From assembly GCA_963971425.1 (NCBI GenBank), contig OZ020517.1, positions 436,501-500,500 of the forward strand: a stretch of 64,000 bases of DNA. Reading direction: 5' to 3'. The position numbers and the translations under genes were made by a program. Source of the stretch: Bryoerythrophyllum caledonicum. Its lineage: Eukaryota > Streptophyta > Bryopsida > Pottiales > Pottiaceae. Of the stretch, positions 51,817 through 62,343 are shown one piece after another (position 1 is the stretch's first letter; every line of letters starts with the position of its first letter). Under the pieces are notes generated by a model. It saw nothing but the letters and a program-made list of their open reading frames with translations, ran no database searches and was not told the DNA's origin.

Positions 51817-52742
51817 CGGTCACACAAAGGGACGACCGGACTACAACGACGTTCCGGTAGTACTTTTGTAGCCCTACAAAGATAGGGATATAGTTTCGCT
51901 TGGGAGGACTCCTTCTTAGACTCACATAGCAGGTTCTTCCTATCGTGGGGGGTGAACTCCGGTTTGGACCGGAATCCGGGTTCATACGGGCTATTCCGTA
52001 CCCTAGAGACTACCAGGAACACCGCTGCAATATATCTCTTCCCCTCCTGGTTCTTCCGGACTCTGAAGGTGACCAGGAACACCTCTGCAATCTCCTCCAG
52101 TTATTCCGGACACTCCCCTGCTGTCTATCCAAGTCGGTTCACTCCTTGACACAACACAACATCCTTTGCTTCGAAGAACTTGCACAAAACGTACTACAAC
52201 AACGGACCTTGAACCTCACACGTAAAATAACTCTCTTCACAAATACTAGGTAGCAAATCCAGAAAAGCTCTGAAATATATTCGACGTAGAGGAAAATAAA
52301 CAAGGTGATGAGTTATCCAAAACTCATCAACTAAGTACAAAAAAACGGTTCCTAAATTAAGGCTTATCCTATCTACAAGAAATCCGGAGGATCTTATCCC
52401 GAAAAATCCGGAAAAGAGAATCTCAGATCCTATTTTCCCGGGTCCGGATTCCGGACTTCCGAAAAGTACGCAAAATTCCGGAAAGGTACAAGTTTCCGGA
52501 AGTCCTAGTTTCCGGATTAAGTAGCCGGGTGCAACTTTGGGCCCCATCGTTAATCGCTACTTAGGTCCATCACTAAGCTACTAATACTAAAAAATCTAAC
52601 CTACCTATGGGGGTGATCCAACATTCTTGAATCGAGGACTGGTTCGCCTCGTGGAAGTCTCTGCCTTGGCTTTGCCGGCCCTCCTTTGCGGGGGTGTAGT
52701 GGCTGGCGGAATGTCTTGTGATCCGGCTCCGGAAGTAGGTAC

Positions 52743-54593
52743 CTATGATGCTGCCGGTGGAGCGGGATCGGAGGTGGAATCCAACACAATGGTCTTCGGA
52801 GCTTCCGCAAAGCCTTGGAATTTGTCTTCGGGAGTGGGAAGATCCGTCGCCAATCGCCTAGCAAGTGGTGGAGTGGACTTCCGTCGTCCTGACGACGGAG
52901 GAGTAGGTGCAGACCGGATGGGGGAAGGGGTTACGTCCGGACTCACCTCTGCTAGTAACTCCGTCCAGTGTGTTCCGGTACCTGTTTTCGGGTTTCCGGG
53001 AGGGCTGCTGCTTACATGTGCAGTCGGCTCCGGTTGAGTCAAGACCTCCTTCTGCTTTCCGGAAGTCTCCGGCTGTACGCTTGAGGGTCCGGGTTCGTCC
53101 GGAGAGGTCCGGATACGGACCGGAGCTGTGAGGTCTTCCGGAGCTTGAATGCTCCGGTTCTCCGGCCCTTCAGTGGTCATGTTGGCCACGAGTTCCTGCA
53201 TGCAAATCCATGTCTTCTCCATCTTCTTGTCGTGGTCGTGCAAGAATCTTGTGATCTGGATCCGGTTCGTGTTGCCTTCCTTCTCCAGCTGCTCCGTGAA
53301 GAGAAGACTGCGGTTGACAGTGTCAACCGGAAAGGCTAATGCTGCGCGTACCTCCGTCAGGGCCTGTGCTGAAGCGTCTGCTCGATCTTCCGCCTCCTTC
53401 AGCTTCTTCCTGGACTCAGTTAACGCTATAAATGTTTCGTCACACGTGGCGGCAAACTTGTCTCGGCTCCGGATGATAGCAGCCTGCTGGATCTCCAAGG
53501 CCTGAAGTCGGAGCTCATTCTTCTGTAGCTCTTGGATTGCTGTCGGTATCTCCACGACCCGCTCCACCTTCAGCTCCCTCCGGATGCCGTCCAGGACGTC
53601 TCTCAACCTTGATTCAGATTGGCACACGAGCACCGCACGCCAACCAACATGTTGAATGAGTTCGAGAAGGTCGGGTCCGTCAAGTCCAACGAGGTGTGGG
53701 GGCTCCGCCGGAGGAATGCGACCTTCATGTGGAGTTTGCCTAGGGTCTTGCGAAGGTTGCCCACCCGTTGGCTGAATCGACGTGGGTGGTCCCGGTGTCG
53801 ACTCTCTGGGTACGGACCTGCTCCTCTTCCGGTTTTGGGGAACCGTCTCGGGCAATGAAGTCTCCGCGTCCTCCACAACCTCGGTGTCATCCACTGGTTC
53901 CGGACCTCTGTAGTTATGAAACTCCAGCAGCAACTCGTACGCGTCTTGTTCCTCCGGGGTGAGCACATCATATTGTGCGTAGAGATGAGTGAGGTACGAG
54001 GGGAGTAGAGTTCCGGCCCTCTTCGACTTCTGAAGTCCCATAACCATCCGGTTGATCATCTCGCTCATAAGCGAGGCCCAATCTACACTAAACTTTTCCC
54101 TCATTGAACCTAGTATGGTGGTGGCCCATTTAGACACCACCCTTTTAGGTTTCTCCGAGTGAAAGATAGGGTTCAAGAATCTCACCACGATTTGCGCGTC
54201 TTGATGACGGAGGTCGTCGGTGCTGTAGCCTTCCTTGGGGTCGGCTTGCCTTGTGAATTCGTCCCCGAGTATATCTTCGCTCCGTTCCGCCGTCTTGACG
54301 GTTCCGCTGCTGAAGGAGTAGGTACGCCGCCACTCCGGAATACCCCAAGTTTCGGGATGAGCGCGGATTGTGCCATCGTACTCGTTGTCCGGCGTCCCGA
54401 GCAGCTCCATCGCCAGTTTCGGATCCTTCGCACCCCACGCCACGTCGAGAAGTCCGCGGCAACCCATGTTGGTGAGGTAGTGCTCGAGGACGGCCTTCTC
54501 CTCCGGGTCTGTCGGTATGATCGGTACTACCCGTTGAACCGCCGGCTGCGTCGTCGTCCCCCGAGTAGTTCAGGAAGGCTCTCCTTCCGCCAT
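52743..54593 (-). pseudogene. Gag-like protein of TGTGGG element copy 2 (one early stop)
   Basis: From a start at 54593 (MAEGEPS) there is one TGA at 54570-54572. The frame is then open for ~600 residues, including an internal Met at 54467. The conserved helical domain matches copies 1 and 3 (MGC.GLLDVAWG, TIRAHPETWGIPEW, FLNPIFHSEKPKRVVSKW). A Pro/Arg linker, a coiled-coil region with repeated Lys/Glu/Ala heptads and a Pro/Ser/Thr-rich C-terminus follow. Start codon, domain order and length agree between copies, so the protein was selected for at some time. Function beyond a structural or nucleic-acid-binding role is unknown. Confidence 0.65.
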
Positions 54594-54642
54594 TTCTGCA
54601 GAATCTCTCACCGTCCCTCCGGTACCACCTGCACGCACTGAC

Positions 54643-55059
54643 TGTTGGAGTATAGTGTTGCTCGTAGTTATTACGGCATAGTAAATAGTTGTATTGAGGT
54701 AGAATGAAAGGGCGGGAGTAGAATGGGAGAAAATGGAGAGAGGTGTATTGGCACATGTTGCACATGGGCAAGGCAAAGTCAAAAGAGAAGGACCAACCCA
54801 CTTGTGTTGACTTAGCCAAGTCAAAGTAGGGGCATGAAAAACAAGTGGGTGGTGGCAAAAGTCTTTGGGCGGCCATGACGCCCATGTGGGTTGTAAAGAC
54901 ATGGAAGTTGCATGAGAAGGCACTAGGAATGTGTCTTGTGCACTGGTATAAGTAAAGGCCTTCGAAAGAAGGCAAACATCTCATTCCAAGCATTGTTTGT
55001 ACTACCTTGTGTGTATCTTTGCTAGTGCAACCATCTCTCTTCTTCTATTTACTTCAATA
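54643..55059 (+). repeat. 5' LTR of the copia element
   Basis: It starts TGTTGGAGTATAG and ends ATTTACTTCAATA, so the usual final CA is TA; both LTRs share this. A TATA-like TATAAGTA at 54947-54954 is followed by AGGCCTTCGAAAGAAGGC. Both are also conserved in the diverged copia LTR at 63534, which supports a promoter there. Confidence 0.95.
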
Positions 55060-55073
55060 GGTTATGGGCCCAC
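55060..55073 (+). promoter_or_regulatory. Primer-binding site complementary to the anticodon arm of initiator tRNA-Met
   Basis: GGTTATGGGCCCAC is the exact complement of GTGGGCCCATAACC, the anticodon stem-loop of plant initiator tRNA-Met. Drosophila copia and yeast Ty5 are known to prime from such a tRNA half instead of the tRNA 3' end. The same 14 bases follow the LTR at 63948-63961. Confidence 0.85.
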
Positions 55074-55139
55074 TCATACGAGTTGCTAGTGAAGAGTTAT
55101 AGTTGCAAAGTTGTGTGGAGGAGGTCACTTGTGTCTTTT

Positions 55140-55800
55140 GTGTGTTGGAGGAGTTCAAGGGCTGATTTGGAGCCAAGGAGATGCACAAGGATTGATTTGG
55201 AGCTTTGGAGGTGCACACCGGCTTGTTTGAAGCATTGGAGTGCACAAGAGCGAATTTGGAGCATTGCAGGTGATTGGGAAGGCACAAGAAGTTGGGAGGA
55301 GCGGCGGTGGTACACATTCAAGAGTTTGAACCTTGTAAGTGTTCAACCATAGTGCATGTGCTTGTTTACTCTCTAAAAGTGCTGATTTGAGTGAAGGAGG
55401 TGCTTAGATGCACATTAGAGTTTATGTGAAGCTCATTGAGGTTATTGAAGTCCCTATTTGCATGTATGAGCAAATGAGGGGCTGATTTGATTAGATGAGG
55501 TGCAAAGGTGTCCATTTGAGTCTTAAGCGATTGGATTTGAGTGTTTGAGTTGCACCTTGCACGTTTGAGCTTAGAAGAGACTTGTTTGATTGATTTGAGT
55601 GCAAACTTGCACATTAGAGTCTTGAAGAGGTTGATTGGAGTCTGTGAGTTGCCTAGGTGTGTATTAGAGCTCTAAAAGGGCTAATGTGAGTTTTTGAGGT
55701 GCTTGCATGCACATTGGAGCCTAGAAGGGGCTCATTTGAGTGATTGTGGTGCATTTGTGCACATTGGAAACTAGAAGGGGCTGATTTGAGTGTAAGAGTG
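55140..55800 (+). repeat. Degenerate repeats in the copia leader
   Basis: About ten loose units of 50-90 bases share GCTGATTTG(A/G)AG..., GAGGTGC and TGCACATT(A/G)GAGYCT. They lie between the primer-binding site and the gag start. They have no coding frame of their own and vary in spacing. Confidence 0.75.
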
Positions 55801-55805
55801 TAAAC

Positions 55806-57798
55806 ATGGCCACATTTGAGAACGAGAGTGCGAGGGTCATTGACAAGTTCAAAGGGGACAACTTCAACCTTTGGAAGTTCAAGATGGAGATGGTGTTGGA
55901 GTCCATGGACCTTTGAGAGATCGTTGAGGAGAGCGAGGAGCCTCCATCATTCGATGATGAGCCAAAGGTGATAAAGGACTACAATCGGCGTGTGAAGAAG
56001 GCCATGTTGGTGATTGGGCTCAATTTGGTGGATAACCAACTTGCCCACATCAAGAATTGCAAAGGACCAGCGGAAGCATGGAAGACATTGTGCAACATCC
56101 ACGAGACGAAGAGTTTGTCGAACATCCTCTTCATTCGCCGCAAATTCTTCACCATCAAGATGCAAGAAGGTGATGACTTGTTGACCCACATCAATTAAGT
56201 GAAGGCCCTCGCGGATCAACTCACATGCTTGGAGGTCCCCGTGAGAGATGAAGATGTGGTCATGACCTTGCTTGAAAGCTTGCCACCTTCATTTGAGAAC
56301 TTGATCACCGCGTTGGAGACCTTACGCATGAAGGATCTCACCATGGAGTTTGTAGTGGCGCGAATGATGCACGAAGTATCCAAGCGCAAGGAGAAAGAGC
56401 CCCATGATGACGATACGGCTTTGGTATCAAAGCAAAGCAAGTCGGGCGGCTCATCTTCTCGTGGCGAGCCAAAGGTGTGTTACAATTGCGGCAAACCGGG
56501 CCACATTGCACGAAATTGTTTTAAGCTGAAGAAATGAGAGCGCGACAATTTGAATCAAGCAAAGGAGAAGGAAAATGCCAACCATGCGAAGGAGGATGAT
56601 GACTGCATTTGCAACTCAAGATGGACCTCATTCCATGTCGTTGTATAAGTGGATCATGGATTCGGGCGCCACAAAACACATGACACCACATAGGGCGGCA
56701 TTTGACACATATGAGGTAATTACCTCGCGCAACGTGCATTTGGGTGACGATAGTGTTGTGGATGCCATTGCAGTAGGCTCCATTGTTGTGGAAGTGCATG
56801 TGAGGGGATGTGCGAAGAGGATTACCCTCAAGGATGTCCTCCATGTGCCAAAATTGCAAGCCAACTTGCTCTCGGTGAGCAAGCTTGTCATAAGTGGAAT
56901 GAAAGTGCAATTCAATGTCGACGGGTGCACTTTGAGAGCACCAAACGGAGATGTACTTGCGGTGGCACCCCGGGAAGACAACTTGTACCAAGTGACCTTC
57001 AACAAGGTGTTTGAGGCGGATGCGGCCAACTTGGCACAACCATCAACGAAGCGTGATTCAATGGAGCTTTGGCATCGTCGACTTGGACATTTGAATGTGA
57101 GAAGTGTGCGGTTTCTTCAAAGTATGGTAAGTGGTTTGACCCTTGACAAGGAGGAAGCTTCTATGTCCTTTTGCGAAGGATGTGTATATGGCAAACATCA
57201 TAGGGCACCATTTCCAAAGGATGGAGGAACTCGTGCATCCAAGCCTTTGGAGATTGTGCACTCGGACGTGTGTGGTCCAATGAGGACCATGTCGATTGGT
57301 AGATCAAGGTACTTCGTCACCTTCATTGATGATTTTTCAAGGAAGGTGTGGTTGTATACGTTGAAGACAAAGGGGGAGTGCCTTGAGAAGTTCAAGGAGT
57401 TCAAGGCGCTTGTAGAGACGCAATCGGAGCACAAGATCAAGGCGTTTTGATCGGACAATGGTGGGGAGTTCATTTCTAAGGCCTTTCAACGTTTCTTGAA
57501 GAAGCATGGCATCGAGAGGCAATCATCAACTCCATTCACGCCCGAGCAAAATGGAGTTGCCGAGCGTGCCAACCGCACCATTGTGGAGATGGCAAGGAGC
57601 ATGATTCATGCTCAACACCTCAAGTTTGAGTTTTGGGCGGAAGCGGTGACGAATGCGGTGTACATTCGCAATCGGTGTCCAACAAGGGCTCTTGTCACCA
57701 TCACACCACAAGAGGCTTGGAGCGGTCGCAGGCCATGCATAGCACACATGCGAGTCTTTGGTCGCATTTGCAATGGTGCCACAAGCCAAGAGGGGTAA
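55806..57798 (+). pseudogene. Copia gag, zinc knuckle, protease and integrase, with stops and frameshifts
   Basis: ATG 55806 opens MATFENESARVIDKFKGDNF. Stops lie at TGA 55914, TAA 56196 and TGA 56535. The nucleocapsid knuckle is CYNCGKPGHIARNC (about 56480-56520). The frame changes near 56600, after which the protease region shows MDSGATKHMT. Integrase has H..H..C..C (LWHRRLGHLN..., CEGCVYGKHHR), Asp in DVCGPM, Asp in SDNGGEF and Glu in GVAERANR, with TGA at 57448 just before the second Asp. Another frame change occurs near 57766. The three catalytic residues and the knuckle are conserved, but the polyprotein is interrupted. Confidence 0.9.
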
Positions 57799-59836
57799 GC
57801 TCGATGCAAAGGGCACCAAGTGTTTGTTTCTTGGCTATTGTGAGGGTACGAAGGCATATCGCCTCATGTGTGTAGAGACGGGGAAGATCATTCGAAGTCG
57901 TGATGTAGTCTTTGTTGAACATAGCACTAGCGTTGGTCATGGTTTGGCGATGAGTCCAAGTGGGAGTGATACACCGCCGTTGGTGTTGGTGGACGAATCT
58001 CCAAACCAAGCTTCCACAAAAGATTGTGAAGGTGGTGATGCAAAGAAGGAGGAGCAAGCGCATGCCCAAGAAGAAGGTGTAACGGAGGCACCTTCGTCAA
58101 CGCCAACACCAAGTGTTAACGAAGGGGAAGGAAGTGTTGAAGAGCCTCGGTATCCACGAAGGGAGCGGCGGGCGCTTGGAGAGTGGTGGATGAACCACAT
58201 CTTGCCACAACATGAAGTGGAGCGAGCCAACGTGGCACATCTCGATGATCCATTGAACATGTGCGAAGCTATGCAATCGGAGGATGCGAGCAAGTGGGAG
58301 AAAGCAATGCACGAGGAGTATGACTCACTCATAGCAAATGGCACATGGGAATTGGCTCCCTTTCCAAAGGATCGCAAGCGAATTGGGTGCAAGTGGGTGT
58401 TTCGCACGAAGAAGGACGCTTCGGGCGAAGTTGTGCGCCACAAGGCAAGATTGGTGGCGAAAGGATACTCTCAAGTGGAAGGTGTTGACTTCCTTGAAAC
58501 CTTTGCGCCCGTTGCCAAATTCACCACAATTCGGTGCATTCTTGCACTTGGAGCGGCTTTGGACATGGAGATCCATCAAATGGATGTGAAGACGGCGTTC
58601 TTGAATGGCGAGTTGGAGGAGGAGATCTACATGGAGCAACCCCATGGTTTCGCACAAGAAGGCTTTGAGCATCTTGTGTGCAAGCTCAAGAAGTCGCTGT
58701 ACGGACTCAAGCAATCACCAAGGGCATGGTATCAACGAATCGACTCCTTCTTCACCAAAGAAGGCTTCACAAGAAGCCAAGCGGATCACTCGTTGTATAT
58801 CAAGCAAACAAGTGAGTATTTGTTGATAGTACTCATCTATGTGGATGATTTGATCATCTTGGCTAGCCTTATGGCAATGTTGGCGTGGCTCAAGGCGAAA
58901 CTCAAGAAGGAGTTTGAGATGAGCGACCTTGGAGAGTTGAGGTACTGTATTGGAGTGGAATTTGAGAGGGATCGCAAGGCACGCACCATCACTATGAGCC
59001 AACGGAAGTACATTGAAGAGGTACTCAAGCGATTCAACATGGAAGAATGCAAGCCCATTGGTACCCCACTTGACGTAAATGTCAAGTTGTTGAAGCTCTC
59101 GGAAGAAGAGTTTGAGGCCATTCAAGGTGAGATGGAAGGCGTACCATATAAGGACGGAGTTGGGTCTTTGATGTATGCGATGGTAGGCACAAGGGCGGAC
59201 CTTGCATTTGCGGTGAGTTTGGTGAGCCAATTCATGTCAAGGGCCGGTCCGGCACACTGGAGTGCGGTGAAGCGCATCATGCGGTACTTGCAAGGTACCT
59301 TGGATTTCAAGTTGTGCCTTGGCGGTGACAACATCACCTTGAGTGGGTATTGCGATGCGGATTGGGCGGGAGATGTGAATGAACGGCGATCGTCAACAGG
59401 GTACGTGTTCTTTGTTGGAGTTGGTGCAATCTCATGGAATTGCAAAAGGCAACCCACCATTGCCTTGTCCACAACGGAGGCGGAGTACATGGCCACTAGC
59501 CAAAGCACAAAAGAGGCCATTTGGCTTCGCAAGCTATTGGGTGATGTAGGGTTTGTTCAAGAAGGAGCAACAACGATCATGTGCGACAATCAAGGGTGCA
59601 TTGCTCTTGCAAAGAATCCCACACACCACTCACGTACAAAGCACATTGATGTGCAACACCACTTCATTCGTGAGAAGTTAGAGAGTGGTGAGATTTGTTT
59701 GAAGTATTGTCCAACGGAAGACATGGTGGCGGATGTGTTGACGAAGGCACTTGCGAAGGAGCGGCATCAAAGATTGGTGAAGGCGATGGGATTGCGAGAA
59801 GGTAACGACTCCCAAAGTGGGAGTGTTGGAGTATAG
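57758..59836 (+). CDS. Copia reverse transcriptase and RNase H (open frame)
   Basis: The frame is open from about 57767 to TAG 59834. It covers the integrase C-terminus (GTKCLFLGYCEGTKAYRL), a linker rich in Glu and Pro, and the RT (WKAM-like EKAMHEEYDSLIANGTWEL, VRHKARLVAKGYSQ, HQMDVKTAFLNGELEEEIYM, SLYGLKQSPRAWY, LLIVLIYVDDLIIL with the YVDD active site). RNase H follows (GYCDADWAGD, ALSTTEAEYMA, MCDNQGCIALAKN, HIDVQHHFIRE). The frame runs 13 bases into the 3' LTR. It needs fusion to the upstream part for expression. Confidence 0.92.
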   Translation: MVAFAMVPQAKRGKLDAKGTKCLFLGYCEGTKAYRLMCVETGKIIRSRDVVFVEHSTSVGHGLAMSPSGSDTPPLVLVDESPNQASTKDCEGGDAKKEEQAHAQEEGVTEAPSSTPTPSVNEGEGSVEEPRYPRRERRALGEWWMNHILPQHEVERANVAHLDDPLNMCEAMQSEDASKWEKAMHEEYDSLIANGTWELAPFPKDRKRIGCKWVFRTKKDASGEVVRHKARLVAKGYSQVEGVDFLETFAPVAKFTTIRCILALGAALDMEIHQMDVKTAFLNGELEEEIYMEQPHGFAQEGFEHLVCKLKKSLYGLKQSPRAWYQRIDSFFTKEGFTRSQADHSLYIKQTSEYLLIVLIYVDDLIILASLMAMLAWLKAKLKKEFEMSDLGELRYCIGVEFERDRKARTITMSQRKYIEEVLKRFNMEECKPIGTPLDVNVKLLKLSEEEFEAIQGEMEGVPYKDGVGSLMYAMVGTRADLAFAVSLVSQFMSRAGPAHWSAVKRIMRYLQGTLDFKLCLGGDNITLSGYCDADWAGDVNERRSSTGYVFFVGVGAISWNCKRQPTIALSTTEAEYMATSQSTKEAIWLRKLLGDVGFVQEGATTIMCDNQGCIALAKNPTHHSRTKHIDVQHHFIREKLESGEICLKYCPTEDMVADVLTKALAKERHQRLVKAMGLREGNDSQSGSVGV

Positions 59837-60240
59837 TGTTGCTCGTAGTTATTACGGCATAGTAAATAGTTGTATTGAGGTAGAATGAAAGGGCGGGAGT
59901 AAAATGGGTGAAAATGGAGAGAGGTGTATTGGCACATGTTGCACATGGGCAAGGCAAAGTCAAAAGAGAAGGACCAACCCACTTGTGTTGACTTAGCCAA
60001 GTCAAAGTAGGGGCATGAAAAACAAGTGGGTGGTGGCAAAAGTCTTTGGGCGTCCATGACGCCCATGTGGGTTGTAAAGACATGGAAGTTGCATGAGAAG
60101 GCACTAGGAATGTGTCTTGTGCAATGGTATAAGTAAAGGCCTTCGAAAGAAGGCAAACATCTCATTCCAAGCATTGTTTGTACTACCTTGTGTGTATCTT
60201 TGCTAGTGCAACCATCTCTCTTCTTCTATTTACTTCAATA
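59824..60240 (+). repeat. 3' LTR of the copia element
   Basis: It has the same ends as the 5' LTR. The four differences are two in GAGTARAATGGGWGAAAA, one in GGGCGKCCATG and one in TGCAMTGGTAT. Confidence 0.95.
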
Positions 60241-60740
60241 CTGACCTCACCACACACTCTCTTTCTCGGAACTCTTCTGTTCTAAGGAATTCAAGAAGAT
60301 AGGACGCAAGGAGGAAGAGAGAACAGTAAGCCAAGAAGTGGGGAGTGAAACCTAACTTCTTGCTTTAATACTTGCGGCGGTGTACGGACGGCCGTTATGC
60401 TCATGATGGTGGTTCCGGCTCCTGACCGGTTCCGGGTCCGGGTGACTTTTGGTTCCGGTACCTTCCGGTTCCGGGGATTTCCGGAGCTCGTCCTCCGATT
60501 CTGGAGATTTCCGGATTAATCCGGAGGTAAGAGTCACTTCTGGTTCCGGATCTCTTAGGTTTCCGTAAATTCCTAAGAGCTTTTAGGGATCTTAGAAATT
60601 TCTTATTGGGCTTATTTCCTATTTCTCTTTTCTATGGTCTAAACTTATCTCTCTACCATTCTAATACTAAATTTTTTTTTTGTTTGCAGGATTTAAAGGT
60701 TAACTTCCGGAACCGTGTGGGAAGGGATTCCCACAATAAT

Positions 60741-62338
60741 GAAGTATTGTACTTTGTGAGTTCTTTACTAATGACGAAATTACCATCTCTAGTGTGACAA
60801 GAATGGCAAGTATAAAATTACATCCAACCCACAACCACACTGTCTGCAACAACCTGGAAGGCAAACTCACGGGGGGCTAAACGGCTCTATTGTCTATAGA
60901 ATGTGCATTCTGGAGAAATTTTTCCAAAACTTAAAGTTTTTTTAAAAAATAAGCAAAGATTGATCTCAAACCTGCGGGTAGCTTAACCAATCCGCAACAA
61001 GCGCGAGATGCACGCTGAAGCTAGAGCGCTGCACGGCCCGAAGCTCCTCCTCACAGCATTTGCAAGCCTCCTCCACGGTCAGCACTACTACCATCGGCAC
61101 CCCTGCTCTAATAAAATATCGGATTCCCTTGGAATACAATGCGATAATTGCAATCGTGTTGCTGCAACCCACAAGAAGGCAACCCAACAGAGGAAGATTA
61201 CATAGCGTTAGCCAGGGCTAATGTTTCGAGGGTTAAGCCCCACTTCAGCCCCCCTCCACAACATTCGGAAAATCATGGGTGTTCTTTGATAATTGGACTT
61301 TAGACCCCAAAAATGTTCACCTTGGTTGGACTAAAGTTTGAACCTTTAGCCTTAGCTAAAGTTTCATGTATTGTCTAGGGCTACTCTACTTTATATTAGC
61401 CCCAAGTAATCTTTCTCCTATTAGCCGGGTCTAATGCAATTGTATTGTAATGCAATTCCTCTATTAGCCAGGGCTAATTTGTGTCTTTGAAATGGCTCAT
61501 GAGGTGATTGTGAATGCTAACAAGTGATGCAATGGCATTGAGCCAAATGGACCAATTAGTAAAAAACCTAGAGAACCAATAATAGTAACAAAAGTTTCAA
61601 TTATTATAGAAATTATAATAAATACAAATTCTATGTGTCATTAGTTCTACTATACATACGACTACCTACTATACCTACTGCTTCATTCATAATATCTACA
61701 ACTATTTGTAATTTACATTTGCCCTGTAAAAGATTACAAAACTCAAGGAACTAGATATCTGAAAAATTGACAGTAATCTGACCTTGTATACTCCTCTAAA
61801 TTGAACTGTGCTCCTCCATAAGGCCACAAACTCAACACGGTCGCTTATCACAACAGAAAAGAAATCAATTGAAGAGCTGCCAATCGAAGAGCAAGTGTGC
61901 GATAGTTCCAGCTTCAAGCCAGATGAGGCTACTAGGGTGGCTGTTGGATCCTTCTGGAAGTCTCTAAAATCATTAGCCCTGTCACAACACAAAGGAAATC
62001 AACATCCTTGCACGACTAGACTCGAATTAAGACACTGGACTAGAATTCACCGTACAATGGAGAGGGTAATATCATCGACATGAAGCTCAAAAGCTGCTAG
62101 CTTTGTGTGCAAGCTGCCCACAAAGAACTTTTATCCACACTGACAATGTTCCGGGTTCGAGAGTTCAACTTGGAAGGTCATTATGGAAGTTTGACAGAAT
62201 GCGCGAGCTGACACAGAAAATGAAAATTCCATTTTCGGTCATTTTCACAATCCATTTTTATAAATTTGTGTATTATTTTATTAAAATTAAACTGGTGATA
62301 GATTTTTTGACACCAATTTCATAAATATGTAGGGAACA
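60741..62338. other. Possible host-gene exons on the minus strand, otherwise non-coding
   Basis: Exon-like segments are seen at about 61774-61983 (ANDFRDFQKDPTATLVASSG.. ALWRSTVQFRGVYK, ending AAG|GTCAGA) and about 60978-61169 (NTIAIIALYSKGIRYFIRAG, VPMVVVLTVEEACKCCEEEL, ending CGCAG|GTTTGA). Both have plausible acceptors (GTTGTGACAG, TGGGTTGCAG). Their phases do not match directly, so an intermediate exon would be required. I do not recognise the protein. Between them lies a region with repeated TTAGCC.GGGCTAA phrases (61205-61480). Confidence 0.3.
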
Positions 62339-62343
62339 TGTAT

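Larger units (their letters stand above)
54643..60240 (+). mobile_element. Ty1/copia retrotransposon with near-identical LTRs
   Basis: Two 417-bp LTRs (54643-55059 and 59824-60240) differ at four positions. The target duplication is CTGAC (54638-54642, 60241-60245). The primer-binding site is GGTTATGGGCCCAC right after the left LTR, and the polypurine tract CAAAGTGGGAG right before the right one. The internal region encodes gag, integrase, reverse transcriptase and RNase H in the copia order, but with four stops and two frame changes, so this copy cannot make its own full polyprotein. It was inserted recently into TGTGGG element copy 2. Confidence 0.97.
51294..60735 (-). mobile_element. TGTGGG...ACA element, copy 2 (split by a copia element)
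   Basis: Read on the minus strand it starts TGTGGGAATCCCTTCCCACA (60735 downward) and ends ..AAACTACGACA (51294). A perfect 5-bp duplication ATAAT lies at 51289-51293 and 60736-60740. The internal copia element occupies 54643-60240 with its own duplication. Excising that leaves about 3.84 kb, close to the 3.9 kb of copy 1. It encodes one long gag-like protein and is dense in TCCGGA. As in copy 1, no LTR, long TIR, transposase or polymerase is seen. Confidence 0.88.

Noticed and set aside
55060..55073. Fragment of a tRNA-Met gene
   Set aside because: Only the 14-base complement of the anticodon arm is present and it abuts an LTR end in both copia elements; the rest of a tRNA is absent.
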